Assembly (NCBI RefSeq): GCF_008831285.2
Contig: NC_045138.2
Span: 43,021,115-43,085,114 of the forward strand
Length of the DNA stretch: 64,000 nucleotides
Source of the DNA: Nymphaea colorata
Taxonomy: Eukaryota; Streptophyta; Magnoliopsida; Nymphaeales; Nymphaeaceae
Direction of reading: 5' to 3'
In this document: positions 32,601 through 43,200 of the stretch, piece after piece
How the letters are laid out: every line of letters starts with the position of its first letter
How positions within the stretch are numbered: position 1 is the first letter of the stretch
Notes under the pieces: generated by a model
What the model was told of the DNA's origin: nothing
The model's input: the letters and a program-made list of their open reading frames with translations, nothing else
Databases searched by the model: none
Position numbers and translations under genes: made by a program

Positions 32601-35600
32601 CTAGCCAACGAAAAGTAAGTGAAGCCCTAATTCGAGTAATAGAAAACCAGAATAGATGTATATTCTAGCCAGCTAATGCTAAAATTAGCTACCATTCTAT
32701 TCTAAGCTCCAAAAAAACAACTTTTTTTGCTATTTCTAACACACAAAAAACAGATATATGCAGCTATCACCAGACCTGTACCTATACAAAAGTGCTTACA
32801 TTCAATATAATCATATATTCAAAGGAGATTATTGGAGGAGAATAATCTGTGGTTCACACTACAAAAAACTTTATGTTCACTGACAGCAAGAAAACACCGG
32901 TAAAAGTTAGAAAGCCATCAGCAATAGTTTTACTGCCAGCTGTAAGAACCACAGTATACACAACATTGCTGTAAAATTTGATCAGTATTGATGGCATTCT
33001 CTGTCAGTAAAACGTCATTATTATTGATAGAAAATACCATCAGTAACAAGGTGACATTTATTGTCCACATAAGAAACCATTAGTAAATGTTTAGATAATT
33101 ACTGACAATGCCGTCGGTAATTAGCTTTATACCGACAAGTGTCTCCCGTCAATAATGATACTCATCACTGACGGTTCTTTTTGTCCCGTCACTAAAATTT
33201 GTATTATTTTTTTAATATTACATTATATTCCATTGAACCCAAATAATGGGAATACAAAAATAAATCATATGATACCAGTATAAAAGACAGTAACAATCTA
33301 GAAAGAAAAGTTTTATTACATTCAATCTTAATTGCCATCCATCCTATATATTAAGAATTTAAGATAGTACAAGTACAAGTACATGACATCACGTTTTATA
33401 GAAAACTTCAGCTTTGCACACATCAATAGGGGAGATGAAGAGGCGTGGTCAAACCTACATAGAAGTAAAATTTGTTATAAAAAAATGAAGAAGACAGTTG
33501 AATATATAATATATACAAGACTTAACTGAATGATCCCGTAAACGTAGCCATGATTTGATTGATACGAACTTCCAGCATATCCACCCTTGCACATTTAGCC
33601 TCTAGCTCAAGCAACCTAGCACTGGTTGCCTTGAGCTCAGATACTCTAAGACATGTTTCTTTAAGCTCATCATATCTTTTACATTTCTCCTCTAACACAA
33701 CAAGCTTTCTTTGTAATGTACTGACTTGTTCTTTTAATACTGCATGTTGTGCTTCAAGTTGATACTTGTATGTGCTTTTAATAGAAAATGGTGAAAGTTT
33801 CACACCTAATATTCCCATTGGGCATATCCTACCATGGCTATCATCTCCCATCACCTGGGATAGGACATCACCACTACCAAGTGAATCGGATGCTTCCTCG
33901 AGCAAAGTAGCTATCTTTTCCTCTAGCTTTTCCCAATGCACTTACGTACATATAAGATTAGTACACAATAATATATCCACATGAAAAACAATTGAATACA
34001 GCAACTTACTATAACTTTGTTGGACTCGGGGTTAAAGTAGTTTGAATTAGTTCTGCTTCGAGTACCGATAAAAACTTCAGCTAGTAATATTGAATAAATA
34101 CTGATAGACATAGGAACCGTCCATATATCCTTCAGGAACACTGACAATGTAATAAACCCATTAGTAATATATAACTTTTGTTCGACCGATTGTTTAGTGC
34201 CACCAGTAAAAATTAAATATTTCCAACAAGGACATTCTTGATCGATAAAAACTTTGATTTACTGACAAAGTCCACAGGCTGTCTGTAAAATCAAACTTTT
34301 ACTGACGATTTGTTTTTCTACCATCAGTAAGTGGTTTTTTTGTAGAATCAATTGTTTTTGCATACAAGTTTTTTTTTTTGGTCTTGCTTTTAAGATTAAA
34401 TTACATTATCTTTGATTTTCAGTTACTTTTTTTGAGTTCACAAAATATCAGCCAAAAGGACAAACTGATCATTTCATTAAGTTGATTATTACTATTTGTT
34501 AAATATTTTAAGAAATGATAGAGTTAGGATAGTTTTTGTAACTGCTAAGAAAGATGTGTAGGTAATGCCTAATTTTGCATCAATATGTTCATGTGCCTCA
34601 ACATATTGACTTTAAATATTTAATTCTCATATCAGAAATTTAATTGATTAAAATGTTAATATTGTAATGTACACATCTAAGCACACCAAGTACATACACA
34701 TTTGGGGTCATGTTAATGAGGTTTTTCAACAACCGATTAGCTTTATGTGTTACAATATATTTATCAAATTAAACTACAAAATGCTTTAGTGAAGATCAAT
34801 TTGCAACAAGATTTTGGGAAGATTCTGAAATATGGAAAGCTAGCTATGATCACCTCTACTACACTCTGCATACAAGTTCACGTCCAGATAGGCCATCTCG
34901 AACTTGATGGCTCAACTCACGTATAGTATAGCTGACTTATTGATCAGATCGGCTTATGTAAACTCAACAAAGTTTGAACTGGGCTGAAGTAAAGAAGAGA
35001 TGAGCAGAGTTTGAGCTGAACATAAAATCTTCATTGCTTTTAAAGTACACATTTCTAAGGAAAACATATATACTAAGTTATGAAATCAGAATCTTATTTT
35101 GGTATCGATGTGTTGTGGACCTTACGCGAGCTGAGGAGGTGCATACAAGTCCAGCTCGACTCATTCAATTGGTCGAGGTTAACCATTGTCTCCAATTAAC
35201 TTGACTTCTTCAATAAATGATTTAACCTTAAGTCATATTCATTGTCATGTTCTCCATTCCTAATGCCAGGTGAGAGTTCTGGGATATAGAAAAGAAATAA
35301 ACTACAATTGCAAGTTGTTATGTCATGCACATATTTGGCGACACAACCGACAGACACTTAAATAGTATTCTGCGACTAAATTTGTTTTCCAATTAGCACC
35401 TGTTTATGATTATTTATGTTGAATTTATGGTTGCCATCAAGGTGCATGAAATATTACTCTAAAAATTTTGGAATTGATTAATTTTATCAAAAACAGGATT
35501 TTGTGGGAGGCTCACAGGCCAAGGTCTTCAATGGTCGCTAGAACATCTGGTGGACCTTTTGATTGAGAACTATGAGATGTATAAAGAGCTTAAGAAAGAC

Positions 35601-38600
35601 GCTCCAGATAGCAGCACGAACACTGCCACAGGTGGAAGAGCACTAGAGCAAATGGAAACACCGTTGTCAATGGCGACCAGGCATGGCATGACTTCGGTGG
35701 TAGAGAGGATACTGTTCAAATATCCTCGTGAAGTTGACCATGTGAACGATTTGGGTGAGAACCTGCTGCATCTAGCGATAAAGTATCGACAGGAGGGCAT
35801 CTTCAATCTCTTCAACCGCGGCAGTCCCATAGTCCTGCAAAGGCTGGCTCGGAGGTTGGACAACAGCGGGAACACTGTCTTACACCATGCTGGCGAGTTC
35901 AACGAACAACAAAACTGGGACAAGCCAGGAACTTACTTTCCCATGCATTGGGAATACGAGTGGTTCAAGGTAAAACGAATTAATTAAATGTCAACTCCGA
36001 GCCTATTCCTTTCAATTCTATATTTTTCGCAATTAATGTACGCGGTCGTCAGCTTAGATGCTGCATGCCATGCATCACATTTTGTGTTATCTTCTGGGGG
36101 CTACAATTTTACTTACAACCATAGTTACAAATAAGGTTTTGATGAGGGTTTTCTCGATACAATAAGATAAAGTTGAAAAAAGAAAAAGTACGGTAAGTTT
36201 TTTAAAAATTTTAAAAAACTAAAAATAAAGAAAAGATAAAATAAGTGAGAAACTAACAATACAAAAGTAGATTTGCAACAAATAAAAAATAGAAAATGAA
36301 AAAGAACTGTTTGACATTAAAAAATGAAAAAAATGAAAAAAACACTAAAAAATGCATTGGAAACACTTTTTTTTTTGTTTTTAACTTTCTTTTGAAAGAA
36401 CGTGTTTTTTAAAGCTTCCGGCAATTTAATTTGTTGTATTTTTTTCGAAAAAAACACATTTTTGTGGCTATGCTTACAACTGCTAAAAAGGAGCTCCAAG
36501 TTCAATGATGTCGTAGTGTTGGATAACACTGACATTTTTGTGCTTTGTACTGTTGTTTTTTTAGGTTGAGGAGTGATTTTGACTTTTTAAAATAAGTCAA
36601 GTTCTTTCAAGTTAGTTGATATTTTAGTTTTACTATTTTTGGGAAGCTGTAGAGAGCAGGGACACTTTATTGCTCACCCTATGGTGCAACAACGAATATA
36701 TGACATTATTTAGTAATTTTTTAAAAAGAGAACCATCTAAAAAAATAAAAAATGTGACCTTCTATTTGCAATTATCTTTAAAGTAAGGTGATCGGCTAAC
36801 TATTTTTCTTTTTTCCAACCTCCTTTTTGATAGAGGGCAGCGGATGTTCTTTCTTCATCGGTTTTATATGAGCAGAAATTGCGTCCTTCTGCTAGCAGGT
36901 CCTACTTGGCCATCCCTTTGGTCTCCCTCGAGTAAAAAAATAAATAAAATAAAAGAAAAGCAAACAAATTTTTCAAGACAGTTTGACGAGCTTCCCTGTG
37001 CTATGATTTGCTCGTTATGGCTGCATTTCTTTCATTTGGCTTTACTCGATAGTCTCTCGTATAATGGCCCAGTTTTCCACACCAGAAACCCTTCTTATTT
37101 GGTTGCCATAGCTGCATGCCTTCCTTTTCTGGACCTTGCGCAGTTTGTTTTCTATTTTCTTGAACACTTCTTTCTTAGGGCTTTGTGGTTCACTTCCCCT
37201 GCCTTCTTGGTCGTTGATAATAACTAAATAGGGATTTCACAATTAGCACCTTTAAGCAAATTAAAGGGCTGACATTTGCTTTGCTAATGTCTCTTGGTTA
37301 ACTAAGAGATTCTCTAGTTCCATCAGAGGTGGTTGCACTAGACAGTATATTAAACAATAGACAATAAAACTGAAAAATTTTGGATGAAGTCCATGAATAA
37401 GAATCCTCTATACACAATCTTCACTATTTGTTGACTCAGCGGCTACTTGAGAATTTTCATTAGAAATGTGATTAACTTTAAAAAATACTAAGATATAGAC
37501 ATATTAGCTTGAGTTATCATACCATTCTCCTTTTCTAATAATTGTAAAAGGGTGCAATTAGCTCTAGAAAATAGTGTAACAAAAGCATCCTTTAGCTCTT
37601 TTGGAGTATTAGCATCACAAATATACTCTTAACAACTACTTATCAATTGATCTTTTGATAACAAATTAGTTTTTCTTGTCTACACTACGCAGTTTTTTTT
37701 GCATGCACATCCGTAATCATTAACCACTTTTTCATGCCTTTACAAACCTCGATCCATTAATTTTAGTATCCATAGCTACCATATTTAAGTGTTTCAATAT
37801 TATTTAATGTCATTGATAATGTTACCTATTTGATCCAATACAATATGAAAACACCATCTAATTCCAAATATTATCCACATCCAATTATTAACAACTCCGG
37901 AGAAGAAAATCCAACATCCTTCCAATGTCTAAAATAATTTTTAAAAGCAAACTTGTGGACATATCTTATTTCATAAACAATCCACAAAGAAATTGACTAT
38001 AACAATCACACCCCATTAACTGAAAAGGCAAATAGATTTGAAAATAAATTTCTTACAGTAAACAAACTCACGATACTACTTAAAAAATATGAAGTGTGAA
38101 CACATAGAAGACAGATCCTCACTTAAATCTTCGTAGCTCCTATAAGCAACTTCACACGCAAGCCCCGCAAGTCAACACATGCTCCACTTGGTTACACCAA
38201 TATTAAGGACTAGATCCCCTTTTTATACTACGAAGGTTGACGATATACGTTTCCACCACATTCCTTACATACATTCCTTTCAATTATATTTTATATTTTT
38301 AGTAGGACCCAGCATAATCAATAGGTTAACCAAAAGGTAACTGATGCTTTTCTTGAATTATCTAGAATACTCTAAGAGAGTCAGTAATAACCTAACAACT
38401 TAACCCTCAAACACACACCATGGGTTTCATCCAAACAGACACTCTCTTGTTGAGGCCCGACTACAACCTGCTCATCCTTTTTGAGGTTGCCAAATTCCCA
38501 ACCACCAACTTGTGTATCATGCAGGAGCCTTGCATGGCAAAATCTTTTATAGCGAATTTGGGATTAAGCACACCACTGTCAGATTATGCCATGGAGAATG

Positions 38601-38839
38601 GACTCCACATTCAGTTGGGAGGCATTAGATTCAATATCCTAGCCAGAGAGAAGGAGTTTGTGTTGGCTTCTTTAGTATTGCATTAAATCGAATCATCTGG
38701 GAAAATGGAGGGGGCTCTCGTACGTATCTATTAGCAAAGAACATTCTTTCTGTAATAGCAATCCTTCTTGCTAGAAAACATAATGTTAATCAAAGAGCAC
38801 GAATCAATCAGGGAGATATATACATACATATATATATAT

Positions 38840-38911
<72 letters not shown>

Positions 38912-41900
38912 TGTGTTTTAATCAAAAAGTGCTGCTTGACAACCTATTTTGGGTAAAAACATTGGACTGATCTGGTTCTCTTTTAGATCTGCAATTTTCA
39001 AATGACATATGATCTTCCTTTTTAAGTATAGGTAGATTTTCATCATGTTTTCTTACTCCAACACACACACACACACAAATAAATATGTATATGTGTCATT
39101 GTCGGAATAAGGGTGCAATCAACCAGTGAAACTTGATCTCTTCAAATATAATCTAAATCTCTTCTTTGTCAGATTTCGTAACTATTTTCAAACCAACTTG
39201 GTCAAGTCCCTCCAATTGAGAAATAAAGACAATGGGGAAGGTTGATGATGAAGTTGATCATAAAAAGAAAAGTGAGATTTGTTGGTAATGGTTTATGAAA
39301 CTGAAAAAATAATGAAAATCGATAAAGTTATAGTTGCATTAATTGAAAAAAAGGTAGAAAAAATGAGCTAGAAGCTAACAATCCATCATCTTCACTTCAA
39401 GCTATAAACATTCTTTCAAAATCTTCTCATGATGCTGAAAAAGCTCCAAAGTTGAGAAGCTTTGGAATAAAGTCTCCTACATTTGACATTGCTGGAAATG
39501 AAATAATTTCTTTTATTTATTTAATTGTGAACATTTATATTTTGATGACATTTTTCTTCATACTAGAAAAAGGAAGACAATAGATTAAAAATTTAAGTCA
39601 ACAATAAAAAATGACTTAGAGCTTATAAATATTTTTAAAGGCCATAAAATTTTGAGAACTAGTGTTTATGTATATTCACTATCATTATTGGACTGAACAT
39701 TGTATTCATTATCATTATAACTGCAAAGAAAGTGAACCCTTTCCTAAATGGATGTGAAGTTGGAATTTTAAAATAATTATCTTAACAAAGAGGCATATGT
39801 TGACCACTTGACTGATTATGGTATGGAAATACATGAAAAAGATGATAAATTTATGCAAAACCCTTTATGGTTTAAAAAAATTGCATAAAGCTTAGAATGA
39901 TCGAACAAGAAATATTCTTATAACAAGAAATATTCTTATAACACATTTTCAAAAGCGCAATCCAATTATGTATTTTGCCAAAAAGTTAAGTGAGATTAAG
40001 CACTTTCATCATAAATAATTTCATCACGACAAAAACTTCGTGAAATGCTTAATCGTTGGATAAGTCATTTTCTACCATTCAAGATAACATATTCAGTTCT
40101 CAAATTGTTGCTATTTCATTTTAAAATGAAGAAGTGGAAAATAAATGAAACAATTCTCATGTTGTTTTAACTTATTATGAAAATATCATTGGAAATGTGC
40201 GATATCACACAAACATTTTATATATTATTTTTTGAATAGTAAATCCATAAAAAAATGTTTACTTAATTATAAATTATTTTACCAAGAGAGGAACACTAAT
40301 ACAGAAGAATGTACAATTAATTAATATAATTTGCATTGGTTTAACATATATCAACTTGGTTTTTGAAGACGAAACTGATTGCCATTTTATTTATTCATGA
40401 AGTTGAATATGTGATCATTTCTCATGAGTTTGCCAGACAATTTAGACAATATATTTTTAAAAATTTTCAAATTTCACAATATTGTACTACTAAAATTATA
40501 GAGTCAACAAATGAATAATTGTGTTGGGAAAAAAATCTAGTGTTTAGTGGAAAAAGGCAAGACACAAACATTTTGTACTATTCAATTGTATTTGAGCATG
40601 TAGAAAAGAAAGGAACTGAGTTAGAACATTGTCATTTTGTAGGGCAAGTGACGAATAGTTCATAAAGGGATTTAGGTATAAAGTTTTTAGCATTTGAAAA
40701 TGCTCGTGAGTTAAGGCTCAAAAAAGTGAGTTCAAGGGAGTATTGGAAAGTATCCATGAAAGCAAATAGCAATTACAAGGTGTCATACGATTTGACCTTC
40801 AAATTCATGGTAGATGTGAGGTTCCTACACTACCAAAAGGGTCATTGTGAAAGGAATAAATGCATTCTATCCTTTTTATGACACTCTAACAGTTGAATGG
40901 CTTTACGTGGCTAAAAATGATCTTTTACTCTAGAAATTTAAAAATCAATGGACTATTTTTTTTATAAATGTCTTCTCTTCAACCACAATAAATGCATCTG
41001 TAGTATCACTATGACCTAACTAAACGACATCTTAAAGATTATATAATTCCTTACTTGAAGGTTTTATCTCTTTCTCTCTCTTTCTCTCTCTCTCTCACAC
41101 ACACACTGCATCCCACGTTCGTACTGCAGCAACATGCCATCACAAGTTGAACTGGTATGTCTTAATCAATAAAGTTAATCTGTTGATGAAATAAAAATCT
41201 TTGGACCAGGTTTAGCATGACTTGCTTATTACTTATAGAATATCATTTCTGCCCTTATAGGTTGCTGATTAGTTTATCAAATTATAAGTGCAAAGATGGT
41301 AAGGCAAATTATTCTAATCTAGCGTGTACTTTAGAACAAATTTGTAGTAGCTATGCCACATGAAAGCAGCATATACCATATTGTGGTATCTTGGGTTGTT
41401 TGCATTTCATCGGAATTTTATGTATCTAATTATAAGCATTTTTGCAGAGCGTGAAGAAGATCACATCTAAGGATCTTATAGAGCATCTTAACATAAGTGG
41501 CAAGACAGCCAGGGAATTGTTTATCGATAGCCATGAAAAATTTAAGAAGGATGATGAGAAGTGCTTGAAAGAAACTGCCAGTGCCTTTTCAGTGGTTGTC
41601 ACACTCATGGCATCAACAGCATTCGCAGCACTCTACACCTATCCTGGAGGTCCAGACCAAATTCATGGCAAGCCTATATTACGAATCAACCCAGCCTTCC
41701 ATGTATTTCTGGTTGCAAATGCATTAACCATAGGCTTTTCATTGAGGGCCTTGCTGTACTTTCTGTTTGTCCTTAGTTGGAGGTATAGGAAAAGTAGCTT
41801 CCACCAGCCAATACTATCCTATCTCATCATGGGCATTAGATGCCTCTATGCTTCAATATTGTTCATGATGCTAACTTTCTTGGCAACCATAGTTCTTTTG

Positions 41901-42032
41901 GTTAAATCACCTTCACTATTTGCTCTGTACGCCATCATAGCTACCTCATTTGTATATTATGTCATGATCTACATAATGATGTCATTTAGGAGCCCTTTGC
42001 ATCTTCCGTGGCAAATACACCTTCCCATATAG
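20297..42032 (+). CDS. Ankyrin-repeat protein with C-terminal PGG domain (ACD6/ITN1-like)
   Basis: Exons are 20297-20795, 21178-21318, 21608-21736, 35497-35969 and 41448-42032 (stop TAG). Junctions fit GT-AG and phase (three phase-1 Gly codons, then phase 0), giving 1827 nt and 608 residues with no internal stop. The ATG is in an ideal ACCATGG context. Residues ~1-400 carry ankyrin repeats ([106 protein letters not shown]). The last exon encodes GKTARELF, then the PGG domain with Pro-Gly-Gly at about 480-482 and four hydrophobic segments. The family comprises plasma-membrane or endomembrane proteins used in defence and salt or ROS responses. A 45-bp in-phase candidate exon (22758-22802) may be included, giving 623 residues. 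The 12.7-kb and 5.5-kb introns hold transposons. The join of the first three exons to the last two rests on phase and repeat continuity. Confidence 0.82.
21982..22200. repeat. A-rich relic resembling the hAT MITE at 36120
   Basis: It starts CATAGTTACGAAAAAAG, close to the CATAGTTACAAATAAGG end of the element at 36120-36472, and continues in a similar A-rich, T-poor body. No right terminus or matching target duplication was found, so it appears truncated. It lies in an intron of the ankyrin gene. Confidence 0.45.
22758..22802 (+). other. Candidate 45-bp cassette exon of the ankyrin/PGG gene
   Basis: It is flanked by AAG and GT, keeps phase 1 on both sides (G|GT ... CTA G|), and would encode [15 protein letters not shown] without a stop. 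Its length is a multiple of three, so the reading frame is kept with or without it. Phase alone cannot decide. Confidence 0.35.
22803..23078. other. Intron of the ankyrin gene, no element recognised
   Basis: A short non-coding stretch before the Copia LTR. Confidence 0.5.
23079..23409 (-). repeat. 3' LTR of the antisense Copia element
   Basis: The 331-bp repeat begins CGTTAAACATGG (usual TG worn to CG) and ends TTGACA beside the polypurine tract at 23410-23425. Confidence 0.6.
26723..27002 (-). repeat. 5' LTR of the antisense Copia element
   Basis: It begins TGTTAAACATGG and ends near TTGCTTCATACA. It is about 50 bp shorter than the other LTR and clearly diverged, implying an old insertion. 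The right edge is uncertain by about 5 bp. Confidence 0.55.
27003..28219. other. Ankyrin-gene intron, no feature recognised
   Basis: AT-rich, non-coding, with no repeat structure that I could define. Confidence 0.5.
28228..28672. mobile_element. hAT-type MITE (445 bp) with TAGGGATG termini
   Basis: The left end is TAGGGATGTAAGTAGAACAT. The right end read inward is TAGGGATGTCAATAATTCGG. Flanking 8-mers ATCATGAT (28220-28227) and ACCATGAA (28673-28680) agree at 6 of 8. The body is AT-rich with GAATTC/GGATTT words and no coding sequence. Confidence 0.75.
28681..29413. other. Ankyrin-gene intron, no feature recognised
   Basis: AT-rich non-coding sequence between two MITEs. Confidence 0.5.
29422..30395. 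mobile_element. hAT-type non-autonomous element (974 bp) with TAGGGATG termini and internal minisatellite
   Basis: The left end is TAGGGATGTACAACGAGTCG. The right end read inward is TAGGAATGTTTAATGAGCGA. Subterminal GAGTCGAGCC/AGCTTGAGC words occur at both ends. Flanking 8-mers GCCATGAG (29414-29421) and ACCATGAC (30396-30403) agree at 6 of 8. The middle (about 29630-29960) is a pyrimidine-rich imperfect minisatellite with three GCAACMRYAAGGWKGRA-type units. Its long open frames on both strands are compositional artefacts. Confidence 0.72.
29630..29960 (+). repeat. CT-rich imperfect minisatellite inside the 29422 element
   Basis: Three related units each contain GCAAC followed by an AAGGA- or AAGGTTGGA-type word, about 85-105 bp apart, separated by CT/TTC-rich tracts. 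A (CT)n run lies at about 29661-29690. Confidence 0.65.
30404..32853. other. Ankyrin-gene intron, AT-rich, no gene recognised
   Basis: Long AT-rich non-coding stretch. At about 31540-32720 CTAACCTAGGTT/CTAGGTTGAC words recur, like those at 16180-16810, suggesting remnants of one unnamed repeat. No coding similarity. Confidence 0.5.
32857..34347 (-). mobile_element. CACTA (En/Spm-type) transposon, 1491 bp, non-autonomous
   Basis: The left terminus is CACTACAAAAAACTTTATG. The right terminus read inward is (TTCTA)CAAAAAAACCACTTAC, with the last two bases mutated. The 3-bp duplication TCA occurs at 32854-32856 and 34348-34350. Subterminal regions are packed with short repeats in both orientations (TACTGACGG, CCGTCAGTAA, CATCAGTAA), typical of CACTA transposase binding sites. 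It carries a gene fragment on the minus strand (33522-34147) but no TNP2-type transposase. Confidence 0.85.
33522..34147 (-). pseudogene. CACTA-associated plant transposase (Ptta/En/Spm-type) fragment with coiled coil
   Basis: The upstream exon ends SNKVI at about 34010 and seems to splice to 33941, which opens [16 protein letters not shown]. Then come [18 protein letters not shown] and [12 protein letters not shown], resembling the C-terminal segment of plant Ptta/En/Spm transposase-associated proteins. Residues ~60-125 are a Leu-heptad, charged coiled coil ([16 protein letters not shown]...[12 protein letters not shown]). The frame 33941-33522 is open for 139 residues and ends in TGA. The N-terminal portion is absent, so it is a fragment, though possibly once expressed. 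Confidence 0.65.
34351..35496. other. Ankyrin-gene intron up to the fourth exon
   Basis: AT-rich. About 34880-35220 contains CTCGAACTTGATGGCTCAAC and AGCTCGACTCATT words like the subterminal sequence of the 29422 element, suggesting a diverged relative, but no ends were defined. The splice acceptor AAACAG is at 35491-35496. Confidence 0.45.
36112..36480. mobile_element. hAT-type MITE (36120-36472) with perfect CTTACAAC duplication
   Basis: The 353-bp core starts CATAGTTACAAATAAGG, and its right end read inward is CATAGCCACAAAAATGTG. Identical 8-mers CTTACAAC flank it (36112-36119 and 36473-36480). The left half is A-rich and the right half T-rich, so a single strand could fold back on itself. 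It is in the ankyrin gene's last intron. Confidence 0.85.
36950..38410 (-). mobile_element. LTR-retrotransposon fragment (Copia-like LTR plus gag), antisense
   Basis: On the minus strand, about 38,400-38,000 contains an LTR-like promoter with TATAAAAAGGGG (about 38,220). Gag-like relics follow: [11 protein letters not shown]-type sequence (~37,830-37,700), [14 protein letters not shown] (~37,310-37,260), and a worn zinc knuckle, [14 protein letters not shown] (~37,060-37,100), where two of three Cys are lost. Protease, integrase and RT are absent, so it is truncated. LTR edges were not defined. Confidence 0.5.
38411..39140. other. Ankyrin-gene intron with TA/GA microsatellite
   Basis: Contains a (TA)n block at about 38820-38885 followed by (GA)n to about 38911. 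An 88-codon frame at 38420-38686 matches no family I recognise. Confidence 0.55.
39145..40870 (+). pseudogene. Unidentified degraded coding relic, AT-rich
   Basis: The plus strand has successive broken frames with protein-like composition. The best block is about 40,380-40,850 ([65 protein letters not shown]). Earlier blocks lie at about 39,640-39,960 and 40,060-40,150. Stops and frame changes are frequent. The style of a larger polyprotein with a movement-protein-like part would suit an old endogenous pararetrovirus, but I cannot confirm any family and no reverse transcriptase was seen here. A retroelement ORF or a host pseudogene are alternatives. Confidence 0.3.
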
Positions 42033-43200
42033 GATTTTTTATCACTTTCACACCTGTTAAGGCACTAGTAGAGAAACATGTGTTCATTACCATAAAAATG
42101 TTCTTGAAATCATTGCCAATGCCTAGCTGGGTCAAAATAAGAAAGTGACCTTTTTAGTAACTGGATGCATTATCCATAGTATTATGATGCATCATTACTG
42201 CCATATAAAATAATCATATTCATTCTTATGAATTTTGATGTTTAAAGAAAATATGTAACAGTTAGTTAAAGTTATGTACTATTGAAGTGTACAAATGAAA
42301 TCCTTTTTACTTGCTAATTTGGTTGCTTGAATGAATTGCTTACCTGAGTTGCATAAAATGGTTTTGATATACATAACAATGTTGCAAATGGCACATTTCT
42401 ATTATATGTTTCCAATTGGTGTGAATTCCAATGGTTGAAACATTTTCATCTTATACATGTTATACAAATTTATGTCCATATCACAAGGATTATCCCACAT
42501 TCCCAAGTTTGTCTTTGAGTGGCAAGGATGCACAAAAAATAGCAGCTAGTCCCATATTCTTTTTCTGTAGTCCCCATTGACATGGATAAAGTATGTTTCC
42601 TAGAAATTTTGAATCCACTCTTGAGGCAAACCTGCTCAACCTTTTAGCTATTAGAGATAGTAAATGGAGTTAAGCAAGATAACCACTATTCTACCGTCAA
42701 ACAAATCAAAGACAATTACCACAACTTTCTTGAGTGTAACATTTTGAATAGAACAATTCATCTCTTGAACTAAAATTGTGTACATAGTGAGTGGTTATGC
42801 TTGAACTTGAGAAATGAAGCATTGCTTTCTTTATGGAAAATATTTTTTGTTGGAGACCCCTTTTCTAGTTAAAGTGTGTCTTCCTCTCAATACTACAAGC
42901 ATCTTAAACTAGTATCTGTTTGCACCTCCCACACCCCCCCAAGGTAAGGCCTCCTTAATGGTGGAGGTCCCTTCCAATTTGGCACCCATTTGCCTTTGGG
43001 TCTGCCCCTAAGATGAGCTATGGACCGGAGGACTAATATATTTACTTGAAACTTTCTTTAGGTGGAAAATTCTGATAGTGCTGAGTTACCCTTTTGCGAT
43101 ACGCCTCAGCATGTTCGGCTACTTATGACCTTTTTTCATCAAAGAGCTCGAGTAATGTCAATCATTTCATTTATAGTTCATAGGGACCTCGATTAAGGTA
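42033..43200. other. Downstream of the ankyrin/PGG gene; intergenic
   Basis: This holds the presumed 3' untranslated region (AT-rich; AATAAA-like words not clearly assignable) and intergenic DNA up to the Gypsy pseudogene. No gene recognised. Confidence 0.5.

Noticed and set aside
33559-33762. Plus-strand Ser/Leu-rich frame
   Set aside because: It is antisense to the CACTA coiled-coil coding sequence.
38420-38686. 88-codon plus-strand frame
   Set aside because: No family recognised; it lies in an intron next to an LTR-retrotransposon fragment and has no supporting splice signals.
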